From contig NZ_QXMH01000007.1 of assembly GCF_003568665.1 (NCBI RefSeq), positions 62,001 through 126,000 of the forward strand: 64,000 nucleotides of DNA, read 5' to 3'. Below are positions 1 through 8,400 of the stretch, piece after piece; within the stretch, counting starts at the first letter, position 1, and the number at the start of each line of letters is the position of its first letter. The stretch is from Chitinophaga alhagiae (GTDB lineage: Bacteria; Bacteroidota; Bacteroidia; Chitinophagales; Chitinophagaceae). The notes under the pieces were generated by a model. The model had not been told where the DNA came from and ran no database searches. It saw only the letters and a list, made by a program, of their open reading frames with translations. The position numbers and the translations under genes are program-made.

Positions 1-690
1 GTTCTTTTCAATGAACTCCTGCGCTTCCCGGATGGGGGTATCTTCATGCTCCTTCTGCCCCTGGAATATGATGAAGGGAGACTGGCTCACCCGGTCCGGG
101 TCTATCATGAATACCTTGGAAATGAGCACGGCCACGTCTCTGCCCGCATGTTTCTCTACCAGGTAAATGAGCAGGTTCAGGAAAGAATAAGCCCCGCCGC
201 TGGTGTAAATGCCGTCTTCTTCCGTCATGATCTTATCGTCTACCACGTTCACGTCAGGGAACATCTGCCTGAAATCATTCACCATTTTCCAGTGGGTAGC
301 GCACTGCCGGCCTTTCAACAGGCCCGTGCCGGCCAGGAGGTAAGCGCCCACGCAGAACGTGGCAATTTCGGCGCCGTTGTTATATTGGTCTACCACCCAG
401 GGTATGAACTCCTTGTTCAGTTCCAGCACCGTATTAGGCTGGTCTTGCGTGGCGGGTATGATGATCAGGTCTGTTTTTTTAACGTCTTTCACCAGCACGT
501 CCGGCGTAACGGTGAACAGGCCGTTGCGCTGCACAGACTCATGGGCAATGCCCACCAGCTGGATCTGGAAAAGCGGGTCGCGCTCCATGGAGGCCAGCAA
601 GGTATTTACCTCTGAAAGGATGTGATAGGTGCCTTCCATATTGACCAGGCTCGTAAGCCCGCGCGGAACAAGAATGGATACGTGTTTCAT
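1..690 (-). CDS. GlxA-family transcriptional regulator (DJ-1/PfpI domain), C-terminus cut by window edge
   Basis: The minus-strand frame opens with ATG at 690 (MKHVSILVPRGL...) and stays open for 230 codons to base 1, so the 3' end lies outside the window. The visible part is a DJ-1/PfpI-type amidotransferase-like fold: a beta-strand start, the nucleophile elbow around ATFCVGAYLLAG, and a late helix ending at REAQEFIEKN. In this family the next segment is an AraC-type helix-turn-helix pair, which would begin just beyond the edge. These proteins are cytoplasmic regulators; the ligand is usually unknown. The family call is good; the missing HTH is inferred. Confidence 0.85.
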   Translation of the reverse strand, partial: MKHVSILVPRGLTSLVNMEGTYHILSEVNTLLASMERDPLFQIQLVGIAHESVQRNGLFTVTPDVLVKDVKKTDLIIIPATQDQPNTVLELNKEFIPWVVDQYNNGAEIATFCVGAYLLAGTGLLKGRQCATHWKMVNDFRQMFPDVNVVDDKIMTEEDGIYTSGGAYSFLNLLIYLVEKHAGRDVAVLISKVFMIDPDRVSQSPFIIFQGQKEHEDTPIREAQEFIEKN

Positions 691-743
691 ATTATAAATG
701 TAGTACAAATTATTGTCGCAATCAACCCCTCTTAATGCCGTTT

Positions 744-1109
744 TTACACCTGTTCATGAAGTTTCACCCATTCATTCACTACTCTTTCCAGTTCTTTCTT
801 TTTGGCCTTTACGTCTGCCATATCTTTAAAATAGGCCATGCGCCGGTCTTTGTAGTCACCCTCCAGCAAGCTGCTGTTGTGTATCATGGCGCCGTTGTGA
901 AAAACGAACACCAGGTGTACATGCTGCGTGGCGCGGGTATGGAAGGCGGCCATGTCTTTTTTGTAGTAGAAGCTGGGAGCGTTCCATTTCACCCGTTCGG
1001 CCATTTTACCGCTGGCCTGCAGGATAATGTTCCGTACGGCTTCTATTTCCGCCTTCAGGGGGTGCTGAAGGCGTTGCATCAGCTCGTTTACTTTTTCAGT
1101 ATCGTTCAT
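744..1109 (-). CDS. DUF1801 domain-containing protein
   Basis: A 121-residue soluble protein starting MNDTEKVNELMQ. I chose the ATG at 1109 over an upstream start at 1241 because the extra 44 residues are shadow sequence inside the neighbouring hydrolase gene. The pattern (N-terminal helix, then MAERVKWNAPSFYYK and a central H-rich strand) fits the DUF1801/YdhG-like fold, which resembles frataxin; the biochemical role is not known. It overlaps the end of the upstream alpha/beta hydrolase by 14 bases, so the two are probably co-transcribed. Confidence 0.8.
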   Translation of the reverse strand: MNDTEKVNELMQRLQHPLKAEIEAVRNIILQASGKMAERVKWNAPSFYYKKDMAAFHTRATQHVHLVFVFHNGAMIHNSSLLEGDYKDRRMAYFKDMADVKAKKKELERVVNEWVKLHEQV

Positions 1110-1671
1110 ATGGTACAGCTGTAAGTTGTTTGATATCCCGCACCAGCTCCGGCAGGCCGCTGCTGAAGAGGTGCCCCTGGTTCTCGAAAGCGCGGATGGT
1201 GGCCCAGCGCAGCTCTTCTCCGTAATGCTGCACATGCTCAAAAGGCACCACCTCGTCGTTCCGGCTATGGTACAGGAAGATGCGCGGAATGCGGGGCAAT
1301 CTCAATCCAAAATTTTCCGTCAGCATATATTCTTCCACCTGCCAGTCTGGCGGCCCCCAAAAGGGCGCGGCCACAATACAGAGGCCGCCTATTGCCTTTT
1401 CACACTTTTCTTCGGAAAGGAATTTGAGGATCACGGAGCCGCCCAGGGAATGTCCCACCAGTACCACGCCGTCTTCCGCCTCGTCCATTTCTTTTTCCAG
1501 CTCAGCTTTCCATTGGGCATATACGGGATGCTCAGGGTCCGGCATCTGGGGGTACGATACGCGATACCCCTCTCCCAGCGCCGCCTGTAAATTGCGGACG
1601 AGGTCGTTGCTGCCTTCATGCGGGCCCTGCGGCCCTCCGCTGTGCAGGAATAATATTTGTTTTTTCTTCAT
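1096..1671 (-). CDS. Small alpha/beta hydrolase (RBBP9/YdeN-like)
   Basis: A 191-residue protein starting MKKKQILFLHSGG. The upstream ATG at 1722 would add 17 residues before the first beta strand and is less likely. The oxyanion loop HSGGPQGP, the nucleophile elbow GHSLGG and a late acid and histidine (RNDEVVPF and NQGHLF) give a full Ser-Asp-His triad. The short lid-less fold resembles RBBP9/YdeN serine hydrolases. The substrate cannot be told from sequence. Its 3' end overlaps the DUF1801 gene, suggesting a two-gene unit. Confidence 0.85.
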   Translation of the reverse strand: MKKKQILFLHSGGPQGPHEGSNDLVRNLQAALGEGYRVSYPQMPDPEHPVYAQWKAELEKEMDEAEDGVVLVGHSLGGSVILKFLSEEKCEKAIGGLCIVAAPFWGPPDWQVEEYMLTENFGLRLPRIPRIFLYHSRNDEVVPFEHVQHYGEELRWATIRAFENQGHLFSSGLPELVRDIKQLTAVPYERY

Positions 1672-1785
1672 GATAGCCCTCTGTTTGTAGCGTTCAACAT
1701 CCTGCGTTGCCAACTGGTACAAATGTAAAAGGATCTGCGGGGAGAAATGGCGTGTGAATGCGGCAAAAAGAGGGGGAAATCCGAC

Positions 1786-1833
1786 AAAAAAAAACCGGCC
1801 GCCCGCGGCTAAATAGCCGCGGGACTTGGCCGG
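1786..1833 (-). terminator. Strong intrinsic terminator reading leftward
   Basis: On the minus strand a 10-bp perfect stem (CCCGCGGCTA / TAGCCGCGGG, loop of two bases) sits inside an outer CCGGCC/GGCCGG stem and is followed by nine T residues. It comes after another minus-strand terminator at 1919-1949, so it does not serve the esterase gene and may end a separate short transcript. Confidence 0.75.
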
Positions 1834-1870
1834 TACTGATACACACGATTTTTGCCGAGACTATGAATTT
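1786..1870 (-). ncRNA. Possible small RNA between two same-strand terminators
   Basis: The 85 bases between the esterase terminator and the next leftward terminator hold no convincing protein gene. A near-consensus Bacteroidota -7 box (TAACTTTTG, one base too long) lies at 1874-1882 on the minus strand, which would start a transcript of about 80-85 bases ending at the strong hairpin. No known RNA family was recognised. The start is a guess; the bracketed hairpins are what is seen. Confidence 0.35.
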
Positions 1871-1918
1871 TACCAAAAGTTAAGCCGTTTAGGCGAACAG
1901 GGAGCTTAAAATTGGCTT

Positions 1919-1949
1919 AAAAAAAAGCAGGCCCCGCGGAGCCTGCTTT
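1919..1949 (-). terminator. Intrinsic terminator of the esterase gene
   Basis: Perfect nine-base stem AAAGCAGGC / GCCTGCTTT with an eight-base loop, followed on the minus strand by a run of eight T. It lies 8 bases after the esterase stop codon. Confidence 0.8.
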
Positions 1950-1956
1950 CAGCATC

Positions 1957-2799
1957 TTAATTCTTTTTAGTGAAGAACCGGTGCATGAAAAGCAACTGGT
2001 ACTGCACCGCGCCCGTCCAGTAAGCCCAGTTGTGCGCGCCGGGGCGGGTATAATAATCATGCGGAATATTCCGGTAGAGCAATTGCTCGTGCAGGTTTTC
2101 GTTGACCTTGTAAAAGAAATCTTCCGTACCGCAATCTATGACCAGTTCCAGCGTGAGGGCCTTTGGGTTCAGCAGGTGCAGCATATTGATCACGGTATGG
2201 CTTTCCCAGCGGGCAGGCTGCTCCGTATAGGAACCGAGGCGTTTGGCCATATCCCAGTTGTTGGGGAATGGCCGGATGTCTACCCCGCCGCTCATGCTGC
2301 CGGCGGCGCCAAAAACATCCTGGTGGCGGAGGGCCAGGTACAGCGCCCCGTGGCCGCCCATGCTGAGGCCTGTAATGGCGCGGCCCTTACGGTCACGGAT
2401 GGTCTTGTAATGGCTGTCTACCCAGGCCACCAGCTCTTTGGATACATAGGTCTCATACCGGAAAGATGCATCTACCGGGCTGTCCCAGTACCAGCTGCCC
2501 ACGCCCCCGTCCGGACATACAATGAGCATGTTGTAGGTATCTGCCAGTTGCTGCACCCCTTCCGCTTTTTTCACCCAATCCGCATAGTTGCCGCCATAGC
2601 CATGCAGCAGGTATACCACGGGGTAGTCTTTAGCGTTATTATATCCTTCCGGCCTGATCACCACGGCCCTGATCTTCTTTTGCATGGCCGCGCTGTAGGT
2701 TTCAACGGTATCTGTCTGGTAGGCATGGGCGGAACCGGCGTGCAGCAGGCATACGGCGGCCAGCAGCAGCGCCCGGGTGGTCAGTAACAATAACTTCAT
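1957..2799 (-). CDS. Secreted esterase D / feruloyl-esterase-type alpha/beta hydrolase
   Basis: A 280-residue protein with a signal peptide (MKLLLLTTRALLLAAVCLLHAGSAHA). It carries the esterase D family landmarks: YPVVYLLHGYGGNYADW near residues 60-76, the nucleophile elbow GLSMGGHGA near 144, and a final GAHNWAYW histidine. Family members include S-formylglutathione hydrolase and the feruloyl/acetyl esterase modules of xylanases; with a signal peptide, release of acyl groups from plant polysaccharides or peptidoglycan-type esters in the periplasm is more likely than formaldehyde detoxification. It stands alone with its own terminator. Confidence 0.85.
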   Translation of the reverse strand: MKLLLLTTRALLLAAVCLLHAGSAHAYQTDTVETYSAAMQKKIRAVVIRPEGYNNAKDYPVVYLLHGYGGNYADWVKKAEGVQQLADTYNMLIVCPDGGVGSWYWDSPVDASFRYETYVSKELVAWVDSHYKTIRDRKGRAITGLSMGGHGALYLALRHQDVFGAAGSMSGGVDIRPFPNNWDMAKRLGSYTEQPARWESHTVINMLHLLNPKALTLELVIDCGTEDFFYKVNENLHEQLLYRNIPHDYYTRPGAHNWAYWTGAVQYQLLFMHRFFTKKN

Positions 2800-2853
2800 A
2801 CGGTGGACGTGTTTTTTTTATCCGCCCAAAATACATATTATTTTTTCAGCCGT

Positions 2854-3360
2854 TTACTGTTTGCCGAAAACATTGAAGTAATAGTGATCAGTCATGGGCG
2901 CATCCGTGAGGCCCAGGTGGCGGCCCATGGTGACTACCTGGCCGCGGTGATAGGTGTTGTGGTTCACCGCCTGCATTAGATATTCAAAGGCCGGGAGGTT
3001 ACTTTCAAATCGGGGGGTCACCACCAGCAGCGGCTCATTGATAGCGGCTTCGCCCATGCCACTGATAAACGCCGCCATTTCCTTTGAATGGGCCAGCATG
3101 CTTTCCAGAACGTCATCAGGCGCGGGGGCTGATAGCTCGCTCCGTGCGTCTTTTTCCCTGCGGAGCACGGCCAGCCAGTAGCGTTGCGCCTGCAACATGT
3201 GCTGCAGCGTTTGCCAGATAGACGGGAAGCTGGACGGGACTTCTTTATGCAACACGTCCTGCGGCTTTGTGCGCAACCAGTCTACCAGCTTTTTATTGGC
3301 CCAATAGTTATAACCGGCGTAATTCTTCGTGACATATACGATAGGGCTCTCCTGTTGCAT
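2854..3360 (-). CDS. DinB-family protein
   Basis: A 168-residue four-helix-bundle protein starting MQQESPIVYVTKN; an upstream ATG at 3441 would add a hydrophobic stretch and overlaps a terminator, so it was not used. The metal-binding histidine triad of DinB/YfiT-type proteins is visible at about H54 (LQHML), H134 and H138 (NHNTYHRGQ). Such proteins bind divalent metal and often act as thiol-dependent transferases; the partner thiol and role here are unknown. Confidence 0.85.
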   Translation of the reverse strand: MQQESPIVYVTKNYAGYNYWANKKLVDWLRTKPQDVLHKEVPSSFPSIWQTLQHMLQAQRYWLAVLRREKDARSELSAPAPDDVLESMLAHSKEMAAFISGMGEAAINEPLLVVTPRFESNLPAFEYLMQAVNHNTYHRGQVVTMGRHLGLTDAPMTDHYYFNVFGKQ

Positions 3361-3422
3361 AATTATGTGTTTGATGTCAGCAACAAAGTAACAAAAGAGA
3401 AATGACAGCAGCATGCCAGCGC

Positions 3423-3453
3423 AAAAAAAAAGCCCAGGCAATATTGCCCGGGC
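3423..3453 (-). terminator. Intrinsic terminator of the oxidoreductase operon
   Basis: Minus-strand stem of ten pairs (GCCCgGGCAA / TTGCCtGGGC with one mismatch), a two-base loop and a following run of nine T, 29 bases after the stop codon of the Gfo/Idh/MocA gene. Confidence 0.8.
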
Positions 3454-3481
3454 CTCGTCATATTTACACTTAAATTACACG

Positions 3482-4609
3482 TTATAAACCAAGGGTAAAA
3501 GCTGGCAGCCGCAAAATGGCGCCGCCCTGCCGGGCAGATTCATGCGCCAGTATGCCTACGCAAGTGATGTTGGCAGACTGTACCGCATTGGGGTATGGCT
3601 GCGTGCCCTTCACCAGCGCGTCTACAAAGGCATGCACCAGGTGCGGGTGAGAGCCGCCATGCCCCGCTCCCTGCGTGAAGGAAAGATGCTGATGGTCATC
3701 CGCATCGTACACGCCCTGCCGGGTGAAACGGCGGATGGGCTCGGGCAGCAGGTGGGCATAATCAGGGCACTCCGTTTCCTGCGGTATTTCCGGCTCCGGT
3801 TTTTTGGCCGTATGCACCACCAGTGGCTGCCCTTCTATCAACGGCCACTCCACAGATATTTTGGAGCCGTATACTTCAAAACTCTCCCGGTACTGGCGCG
3901 CCACATCAAACAGGGAGCGGTACACGTGCGCACAGAGGTCTGAATTGCGGAACTTTATATGCGTGGTCTCTACCGCGTAAGGAGAATTGTAGTGTTGCTG
4001 CAACTCTTCGCGGATGGTACCGGAGCCCAGGCAGCTCACGTACTCCGCCTCGCCGCGCATCAGCCCCAATACAGGGCCCACGCAATGTGTGGCGTAATGC
4101 ATGGGCGGCAGGCCGGGCCAGTAATTGGGCCAGCCGTCCATATCCTGCTGGTGGCTGGCTTTCAGGAACTGCAGGCGGCCCAGCGCTCCTTTTTCGTACA
4201 GCTCTTTCATGAACAGGAACTCACGGGCATATACCACCGTTTCCATCATCATATAGGTGAGCCCCTTTTCTTTGGTGAGGCGTACGATCTCTTCACATTC
4301 TTCTATAGTGGTGGCCATAGGCACCGTGCAGGCCACATGTTTGCCCGCTTTCAGGGCTTTGATGGACTGTATGCCATGGTCAGGGATGGGCGTATTGATA
4401 TGCACGGCATCTATCTCCGGGTCTAGCAGCAACGCATCATAGTCCGTATACCTTTTGGCAATGCCGAAAGCGTCCCCTATTTCGTTCAGCCGCTTTTCGT
4501 TACGCTGGCAGATGGCCACCAGGCTGGCATTGGGGTAATGCTGGTAAATGGGAATAAATTCCGCGCCGAAGCCGAGGCCCACAATGGCAATATTGATCTG
4601 CTTGCTCAT
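3482..4609 (-). CDS. Gfo/Idh/MocA-family oxidoreductase
   Basis: A 375-residue NAD(P)-dependent dehydrogenase. The Rossmann start (INIAIVGLGFGAEF, residues 5-18) and the strand-helix up to residue 120 are typical, and MHYATHCVGP near 170-180 carries the substrate-site histidine. The usual AGKHVxxEKP signature reads AGKHVACTVP here, so the lysine that normally contacts substrate and cofactor is absent; this could mean a specialised subfamily. No signal peptide, so it acts in the cytoplasm. It overlaps the preceding TIM-barrel gene by four bases (ATGA) and ends the operon. Family members oxidise sugars, inositols or 3-keto-glycosides. Confidence 0.9.
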   Translation of the reverse strand: MSKQINIAIVGLGFGAEFIPIYQHYPNASLVAICQRNEKRLNEIGDAFGIAKRYTDYDALLLDPEIDAVHINTPIPDHGIQSIKALKAGKHVACTVPMATTIEECEEIVRLTKEKGLTYMMMETVVYAREFLFMKELYEKGALGRLQFLKASHQQDMDGWPNYWPGLPPMHYATHCVGPVLGLMRGEAEYVSCLGSGTIREELQQHYNSPYAVETTHIKFRNSDLCAHVYRSLFDVARQYRESFEVYGSKISVEWPLIEGQPLVVHTAKKPEPEIPQETECPDYAHLLPEPIRRFTRQGVYDADDHQHLSFTQGAGHGGSHPHLVHAFVDALVKGTQPYPNAVQSANITCVGILAHESARQGGAILRLPAFTLGL

Positions 4610-5466
4610 GATCTTAACAATTGATGTAAAAAACGATAACCTTCCTGTGCAAAATCATCCTGGCTGTCTGCAAAAGACCGCCAGATGCATACAGCGCCCG
4701 CCAGTTCCTTTATTTCCGGCGTGAAGCTCTCTATGCTGACCACGCCGTTGTAGCCGATGGCTTGCAGGCCATTTTTGAAGTGCTGCCACGGCGTTTGCCC
4801 TGTGCCCGGTACCCCGCGGTAGTTTTCCGCCACCTGCACATGCAGCAGCTTGCTGCCCGCCTGCTGAAACGCCGCCTCCAGGCTACGTTCTTCAATGGCC
4901 ATATGAAAGCCGTCCAGCAGAATACCGGCGGCCGGGTGGTTAATGTCATCTACCAGGCGGCGCACGTCTGCCGCGGTGTTCACCAGGTCTGACTCGAAGC
5001 GGTTCAATGGTTCCAGGGCTATGGAAAGGCCGTGCGTGGCCGCATCCGCACAAACGCGTTGCAGGTTCTTCACCGCCAGTTCCCACTCCCGCCGCCGCTC
5101 CTCCGGCGGCAGCATGCGCGTTTTGCCCACGGCTGAATACATGGGGCCTGCCAGAAAGGTGGCGCCTACAGCGTTACACAATTCAAAACAGGCGCGGATA
5201 TAGGCAAAGCAGTTTTCATGCACGGCCGGGTCTGTATGCGTGAGATCGCGCGTGGGGCCGAAAGCGCCGCATACCACGGCTTTCAGCCCATTGTCCGCCA
5301 GCGCGCGCGCCACTTCCGGGCCGTTGATCAGCTCCGGGTACTCGGCGGGTATTTCCACCACATCGTACCCCATCGCTTTTATTTTGGGAAAGAGGGCCAC
5401 GGTATCCGTAGTGAATGGCGAGGCCCAAAGCCAGGTACTCACGCCTAATTGTATCTGTTGCTGCAT
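4606..5466 (-). CDS. TIM-barrel sugar isomerase/epimerase (ketose 3-epimerase-like)
   Basis: A 286-residue xylose-isomerase-type TIM barrel. The metal site is readable: E152 in ALEPLNRFE, D185 in LLDGFHM, Q211 in HVQVAE and E246 in SIES, the same spacing as in D-tagatose 3-epimerases (where position 211 is histidine) and with R217 kept. It is therefore likely a metal-dependent ketose 3-epimerase or an isomerase/lyase acting on a 3-keto sugar. No signal peptide. It is translationally coupled to the Gfo/Idh/MocA gene and lies 10 bases after the ThuA fusion gene, so its substrate is probably supplied by that surface protein. Confidence 0.85.
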   Translation of the reverse strand: MQQQIQLGVSTWLWASPFTTDTVALFPKIKAMGYDVVEIPAEYPELINGPEVARALADNGLKAVVCGAFGPTRDLTHTDPAVHENCFAYIRACFELCNAVGATFLAGPMYSAVGKTRMLPPEERRREWELAVKNLQRVCADAATHGLSIALEPLNRFESDLVNTAADVRRLVDDINHPAAGILLDGFHMAIEERSLEAAFQQAGSKLLHVQVAENYRGVPGTGQTPWQHFKNGLQAIGYNGVVSIESFTPEIKELAGAVCIWRSFADSQDDFAQEGYRFLHQLLRS

Positions 5467-5476
5467 GCCGTGTAAA

Positions 5477-8400
5477 TTATTTTTTGAGCACCACTTTCAT
5501 GATGCCGTTCATAATGGACCAGTGACCGGGAAAGGTACACACAAACGGGTAGTCTCCCGGCTGCGCGGGGGCGGTGAAGCGGAGCGTCACCTTTTCCTGC
5601 GGGTTTACCAGCCTGGTGGAATACAGCACCTCCGGCACTTCCGGCACATAATGCTTTTCAGCGCCATCCGGCCGTGACGCCATCTTGTCTGCCGCTTTCC
5701 CCACAATGGCCAGGGCGCCCTGCCGGGTGATCACCAGGTTGTGCTGCATAAAGTCCGGGTTCTCAAAAACGATCTCCACGGGCTTTCCGGCTTCTACCGT
5801 AAAGGTTTTCAGGTCGTACTTCATTTCGTTCTTGATCACCTTCAATTGTATAACGGCCGCTTTACCGCCTGCAACAGCGGTTTCTTCCGTTACCGGTTTG
5901 TTCAGGTAAGCACGCACAAAGGTCTCTGCCAGCCCGGCATCGCCAAACAACCGGGCAGACCGGCCGCTGGTGATCTTTTCCACCTCATACCGCCAATTGC
6001 CGGTGAGTACGATCCGTTCATTACCGTTTTGCAGGTAAAGGTCTTCCGGCTTCCCGTAAATGCCGCCGCCGTTGCCCGTGTCTTCCACACGCACGGCAAT
6101 CACGTTGCTGCCGGGCTTGAGCAGGCCCGCGGGTATTTTGTAGCGGCGCGGCACGTTCCATTTGCGTTCCGTTTTGCCAATAGATACCCCGTTCACAAAG
6201 GTCTCGTCAGAATCATCTACCGGCCCCAGGGACAGCGAGGCCTCACGGGCCGGGGCAGTAATGTTCACTGTTTTGCGGAACCAGATCACACCGTCTATTT
6301 CGAGCCCGGCGTCTTCAATGGTGGAAGGCAGCTGCATTTCTTTCCAGGCCGCATCATTGAGCGCGGTGGCGGCGCGGTTCACCGCCACGGGTGTTGCTAT
6401 TTTGAAGCCAGGGTGAGTGGCCATAAACGCATCTATGAAACCTTTGCGGTGGCGGGTGGCGGCAGCGTAGAGGGCTTTGCCCAGCCACTCGTCTTTTTTC
6501 ACGGCTTCCTCACCGCTCATTTCGTACAACATGCCGCCCAGCTTTTCAGAAGGCGCCGTTGCTGTGAGAGATACCAGCGCTGCCAGGCGGGTATTGGCAT
6601 CCGGGTCTTGCAGTATGCCGCTGCCGATGATCTGTGTTTCCGTCCAGTTGTATTTGGAAAGTATCTGGATAGCGGCTTTGCGCACCGCGGGGTTTTTATG
6701 TTTCAGCGCGGCGGCCACCGTATTGTCTTTTGCGGTAGCGCCCAGCCCGTCTATGGCCCAGAGGGCATGCAGCGCGGCGGGGCCGTCTTTTTGGGTGAGG
6801 GCGGCCAGTTGCGGCAACACGTCCGTTTGCCCGCGTTCTACCAGCAGGCGCTGCGCGGTGGTGCGCCAGAGCATGTTGTCATTTTCCAGCGCGGCCAGCA
6901 GGCCTTCCGGCTCCTTTTTACTGAGCTGCAACGGCTTAACTTTCTTTGCGTTTTTGCTCACCACGCGCCATACACGGCCGTGGCTTTTATCGCGCAGGGG
7001 ATTTTCGTAGGCATTGCCTTTACCGTTCACAGCGGCATAGCCGCCGCGTTCAGGCGTGGGCGTAGGGTTGTGCTGCACAATGAAGTTGTACCAGTCCAGC
7101 ACCCATACCGCGCCGTCGGGGCCGGGTTTGGCCTCTACCGGGGCCACCCATTCATCTGCGCTGGCAAACAGGTTCCAGCCGTCTTTTTCCTTAAAGCCCG
7201 CACCGTCTTTTTCTATACGCGCGGAGTGTACCAGGTGGCCGGTAGGCTCGCAAACAAACGCAATATTGTTCCAGTACGCTTCCGGGTAATTGCGGGCCGT
7301 GTAAAAACTGTGGCCCGCGGCAGCAGTAAAGCCCCCAAACACGTCTACCTGCCGTACATGCTGTGTAACAGGATGCATGGCGTAGTGCCCGTCTATCTTA
7401 CTGCTGCCGCCCGCCCTGATGCCTTCCACACCTTTCAGCGCGCGGTTGGGAATGCCCATGAACACGCTGTGGGTGTTGTTGGCCGTAGACCCGAATATAT
7501 CATTGTTCTCTGTAAAGCCCAGCCCCCAGGTATTGTTGCTGGTGCCGGTCATAAATTCAAAAGTGGAAACATCTGGCGCAAAGCGGTAAAAGCCCTGGCC
7601 AAACTGGTACGGCTCACCTGCTATGGCGCCTTTGAAGCCGGAATAGCCCACGGTGCCCCATATCTGGTTGTCCATTCCGTAACGCAGGTTAGAGGGGCCG
7701 GCGTGGGTGTCAAAAGTGCCCCATCCGTCTATGATCACCTTGCGGATGTCTGCCTTGCCGTCTCCGGTGGTATCTTTCAGGAAAAGGAAATGCGGCGCCT
7801 GTGACACAATAATGCCATCGTTGCTGAATACAAGGCTGGTAGGGATGTTCAGCCCCTCGGCAAATATGGTGAACTTATCCGCGCGGCCGTCTCCGTCCGT
7901 ATCTTCACATATCTTGATACGGTCATCTCCCGCACTCTTATCTTCGCGCACGGTGTTGGGATAGTCTACTGTTTCAATCACCCACAGGCGGCCTTTTTCG
8001 TCCCAGTCCATGGCAATGGGATTAATGATATCCGGCTCTGAAGCAAACAGCTGCAGCTCAAAACCCGGCGGCACCTGAATCAGCTTGGCGGAGGCTTCCG
8101 GCGAAAGCGGTTCCTGGTACCGCGGGGCCGGCACCCGTTGTTCGTAATTGGGAATGTTGGCCTCCATGCGGTACGCCAGGGTGGGCATAGACGCGCGGTA
8201 AGGCTCCCACAGCGCTTTCACATCGTCTCCCACGGCCCAGAGAATACCCGCTTTCATCAGTGCATGAAAACCGGGATTGTTCCAGGTACGTTCATCGTGG
8301 CCGTAAGCGGTGTAGAACACGCGGCCCTTGCCGTATTGTTTTACCCAGGTCCACGGCTCCCGGTGCGCGCCTTCCACCCTTTCCATGAGCACAGTACGGT

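Noticed and set aside
1694-1876. Possible 60-codon protein on the minus strand
   Set aside because: It runs through the terminator hairpin and shows no conserved features; a small RNA is the better idea.
5741-7804. Long plus-strand open frame (687 codons) opposite the ThuA fusion gene
   Set aside because: It is antisense to a gene with clear domains, has untypical composition and no signal peptide or family motif; a result of high-GC codon use.
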